Assembly (NCBI GenBank): GCA_933228675.1
Contig: OW121741.1
Span: forward strand, 37,229,952 to 37,293,951
Length of the DNA: 64,000 nucleotides
Origin: Stomorhina lunata
Taxonomy: Eukaryota > Arthropoda > Insecta > Diptera > Rhiniidae
Direction: 5' to 3'
Of this stretch, positions 61,369-64,000 are shown in pieces. Each line of letters starts with the position of its first letter. The first letter of the stretch is position 1. The translations under genes and the position numbers were made by a program. The notes below the pieces were generated by a model that was given only the letters and a program-made list of their open reading frames with translations, was not told the DNA's origin and made no database searches.

Positions 61369-63731
61369 ACTTTGGTATTGGCAAGTACTCTGGTAACTGG
61401 TTACCTTGTAATGACTACATTATACCCTGCGAATAACTAATAAGTAATTACATAAGTACTTATTTGTAATTAAAATGGTAAGTTGAACTGAATGGCCCGG
61501 GTTCAAATCCCACCAAGACCAACAATTTTTTTTTTTTTTTTTTTTTATTTTTTTTTTTTTTTTTTTTATTAAAAATGTATTTTTAAATGATTTTTGAATT
61601 TTAAAAACTTAAATATTATCTTCTGTAAAAAAAAAATGGAAAACTAACATACGGTAACGAAAAAATACTATCATGACTCAATTTTGATTATGAAGGGGAT
61701 TTTGGATACCAAGCAACGGTTCTGATTGGTCTTAACTTGGTAAGCCCAGACTTATCTTGGTTACCCTTCATCTCAACTGTGGACACTGAACTCCTAGCGA
61801 TATCACCCAAAGAACTACGTTAACATTCCTCAATGTAGTGAGCTAACATTTACCGCGAGTTGTCCAATAAGAACGATTAAAAATGAGATGAAAAGACCAA
61901 GTGGAGGAAAATTTTCCACAACTTGGTCTATAAAATTGGAGAATATACGCACAGATCGAAGAAAATAGGTTGTAACTATAGGCCATTTAAGTAAGTAAGA
62001 GTCAATGTTATATAAAAACTTATACAAAAAGGAAGACTTAAATTGTTTAAATTTAAAAAAAACTTCTTTATTCCCAGCAAAACTTTGGTAATGGCAAGTA
62101 CTCTGATAACTGGTTACCTTGTAACGACTACAACATACCATCCGAATAAATAATAAGTTATTACAGATGTACTTATTTGTAATTAAGATGGTAATTTAAA
62201 CTGAATGGCCCCGGTTCAAATACCACCAAGGGCAACAATTTTTTTTAGTTTTTTTTTTTTTTATTAAAAGAGTCTTTTTAAATGATTTTTGAATTTTAAG
62301 AGCTTAAATATTATCTTCTGTAAAAAAAATTTGTAAAACTAACTCACGTTAATGAAAAAATACCATCATGAGTCAATTTTGATTATGTAGGGGATGTTGA
62401 ATACCAAACACTATTCTAATTGGTCTTAACTTGGTAAGCCCAACTTATCTCGGTCATCCTTCATCTCAACTGTGGACACACACCTCCTTATGGTATCACC
62501 CGGGGAGCTAGTTTAACACCCATTAAAATTGTGAGTTAACATGTTCCGAGAGTTGTCCCATAAGATCGATAAAAATGGGTTAGGATTACGGGCTAGTAAC
62601 CCTCTCTTGAAAAAAAATACAATGAAGAGGATAAAATAAGAATTGAAATTTCCCACTACCTAATGTTAGAGGAGGATGTCCGAAACTTCGATAGAAAGAC
62701 CAAGTAGAGGAACATTTTTCAAAGCTTGGCCTATAAACTTTGACCTTAACAGGTTGTAACATTTAAGTAAGTAAGAGTCAATCTTATGTAAAAATTTATA
62801 CAAAAAAAAAAAAAAGATTTAAATTGTTTAAGTTTTAAAATAATTTTAAAAAAGTTTTAAAATAATTACAAAAAATGGTATAAAAATATTTTTCCAAAAA
62901 TTACAACAAAGCAAAAAAAAAGCAGGGAAAAACAAAGTTATTTTCACATGATTTTGGATCTAAAAATAAAAATTGTTTATATTAATTATAAGCTGCTAAG
63001 TTTTCAACATATGAAGTAGCTCAGCCCATGGGGATCATAAAAAAAATTTTGTATTTCGTTTAAAAATATATGTTTTTAATAAAATAACAACAAAAAAGTT
63101 GTTGCTGTTGTTCATTACTTTTCTGCAATTGGTAAGTACTTGCCTCCAATGACATCCCCATGTTAATGTAATGACTTTAACAGCGAATGAGTAAGTAGTT
63201 CGTGTTCAATAGTTTAACTGTTTAACTCATTATTTGGTAATGAAAAGTTTTACTGGATTGTTTATTAAATGCATTAAACATTTACAAAAATTCGTATAGA
63301 AATATTTTTCCAAAAATTACAACAAAGCAAAAAAGCAGGGAAAAACAAAGTTATTGTCACATGATTTTGGATCTAAAAATAAAAATTGTTTATATTAATT
63401 ATAAGCTACTAAGTTTTCAACATATGAAGTAGCTCGGTGGAAGAGTCTCCTCCTAGCAGTCGGAGGGTCTGGGTTCGAGCCCCCATGGGGTCATAAGAAA
63501 AATTTAGTATTTCGTTTAAAAATATACTTTTTAAATAAAACAACAACAAAAAAAGTTGTTGTTGTCTGCCAATTGCTTACCCAAGTCATTACTTTTCTGC
63601 AATTGGTAAGTACTTGCCTCCAATGACACCCCCTTGTTAATGTAATGACTTAAACAGTGAATGAGTAAGTAGTTCGTGTTCGATAGTTTAGCTGTTTAAC
63701 TCATTATTTAGTAATGAAAAGTTTTGCTGGG
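61369..63731 (-). mobile_element. C3: tandem cluster of three partial C elements
   Basis: CCCAG(T/C)AAAACTTTGGTA occurs at about 61370 and 62073, and the opposite terminus AAAAGTTTTACTGG or TTTTGCTGGG at about 63257 and 63731. The copies are inverse to C1 and C2. The first (61369-62071) is internally deleted. The second (62072-63258) lacks most of the tRNA-Ala-like segment. The third (63290-63731) has only the tRNA-Ala-like end. A long T tract lies at 61526-61570. Confidence 0.65.
63423..63494 (+). promoter_or_regulatory. tRNA-Ala-like segment with box A and box B (in C3)
   Basis: TAGCTCGGTGG (box A) and GGTTCGAGCC (box B) with the same spacing as in C1 and C2. The anticodon-like loop keeps CTAGCAG. 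Confidence 0.55.
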
Positions 63732-64000
63732 AATAAAAAAAAAATAAATAAAATTTCAAAATCATCAAATTTGTCCCACTGTATATTTTTTTAACACCTA
63801 ATATTTTAAATTTAATCTTTGGATATAGACAGTGTTAATGCTTTATGAATAAGACAGACATGTGTTCGTAAATTTTGTATTTAATAAATATTATTTTGTA
63901 AAAAATATTTACTGTGACGGACGCTACATACATTCCGATAAATGCTATATAAACATCTATATATTTTTAGCCTAATGTTAAGCATACTCTAAGTTCTCTT
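63732..64000. other. Unassigned AT-rich end of window
   Basis: Contains one isolated GTGACGGACGCTAC at 63914-63927. I see no gene. Confidence 0.4.

Overview
The window looks like intergenic or heterochromatic DNA from a fly (Diptera, Brachycera; probably a calyptrate such as a blow fly or house-fly relative, which is inference). The DNA is very AT-rich and I find no intact host gene. Almost everything that can be interpreted is transposon or tandem repeat, often nested. The fly assignment rests on four things: (GTCY)n/(TA)n 'mini-me'-like interspersed repeats, a DD41D mariner transposase resembling tephritid 'rosa' elements, RTE-like LINE fragments, and a captured proteasome gene piece of insect character. 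Family letters below (A, B, C, D, F, G, H) are my own labels. || Layout. 1-8.2 kb: two inverted copies of a TIR element with 3-bp TWA target duplications (G1, G2). G1 holds a mariner (1085-2329) and G2 holds a complete B element. C1 lies between them. 8.2-10.4 kb: a LINE graveyard with endonuclease, RT-thumb, RNase H and CCHC C-terminal fragments of at least three elements. 12.5-17.4 kb: a 1.7-kb inverted duplication of an A element plus a LINE, embedded in a broken RTE LINE. 18.2-21.6 kb: a B copy with a large (GTCT)n expansion, then D1. 21.6-23.6 kb: a 2-kb foldback with a decayed open frame in its loop. 24.3-26.1 kb: two tandem arrays and a 249-bp MITE. 27.2-30.3 kb: a 30-bp AT-rich satellite. 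31.8-35.1 kb: D2 and a 1.5-kb palindrome. 35.7-40.0 kb: a B copy with D3 nested inside, followed by a second mariner. 43.7-46.9 kb: an A copy and a 31-bp satellite. 48.1-50.1 kb: an A copy with C2 nested inside. 50.6-51.5 kb: a 27-bp minisatellite. 53.6-57.2 kb: D4 split by a TIR element with an 8-bp target duplication that carries a broken Rpn1 (PSMD2) fragment. 58.4-60.1 kb: a B copy with a 450-bp (GTCT)n array. 60.35-61.23 kb: a ~178-bp satellite. 61.4-63.7 kb: tandem C copies. || No gene here is part of a working pathway. The interest lies in how the repeats evolve: microsatellites seeded by mobile elements, two satellites apparently built from a shared ~15-bp palindromic unit, a host-gene capture, tRNA-like modules inside a TIR element, and several long inverted repeats that could form hairpin RNA. 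Only one mariner copy has a near-complete single-frame coding region, and it lacks a catalytic aspartate. Boundaries given for repeats are read by eye and may be off by a few bases to tens of bases.
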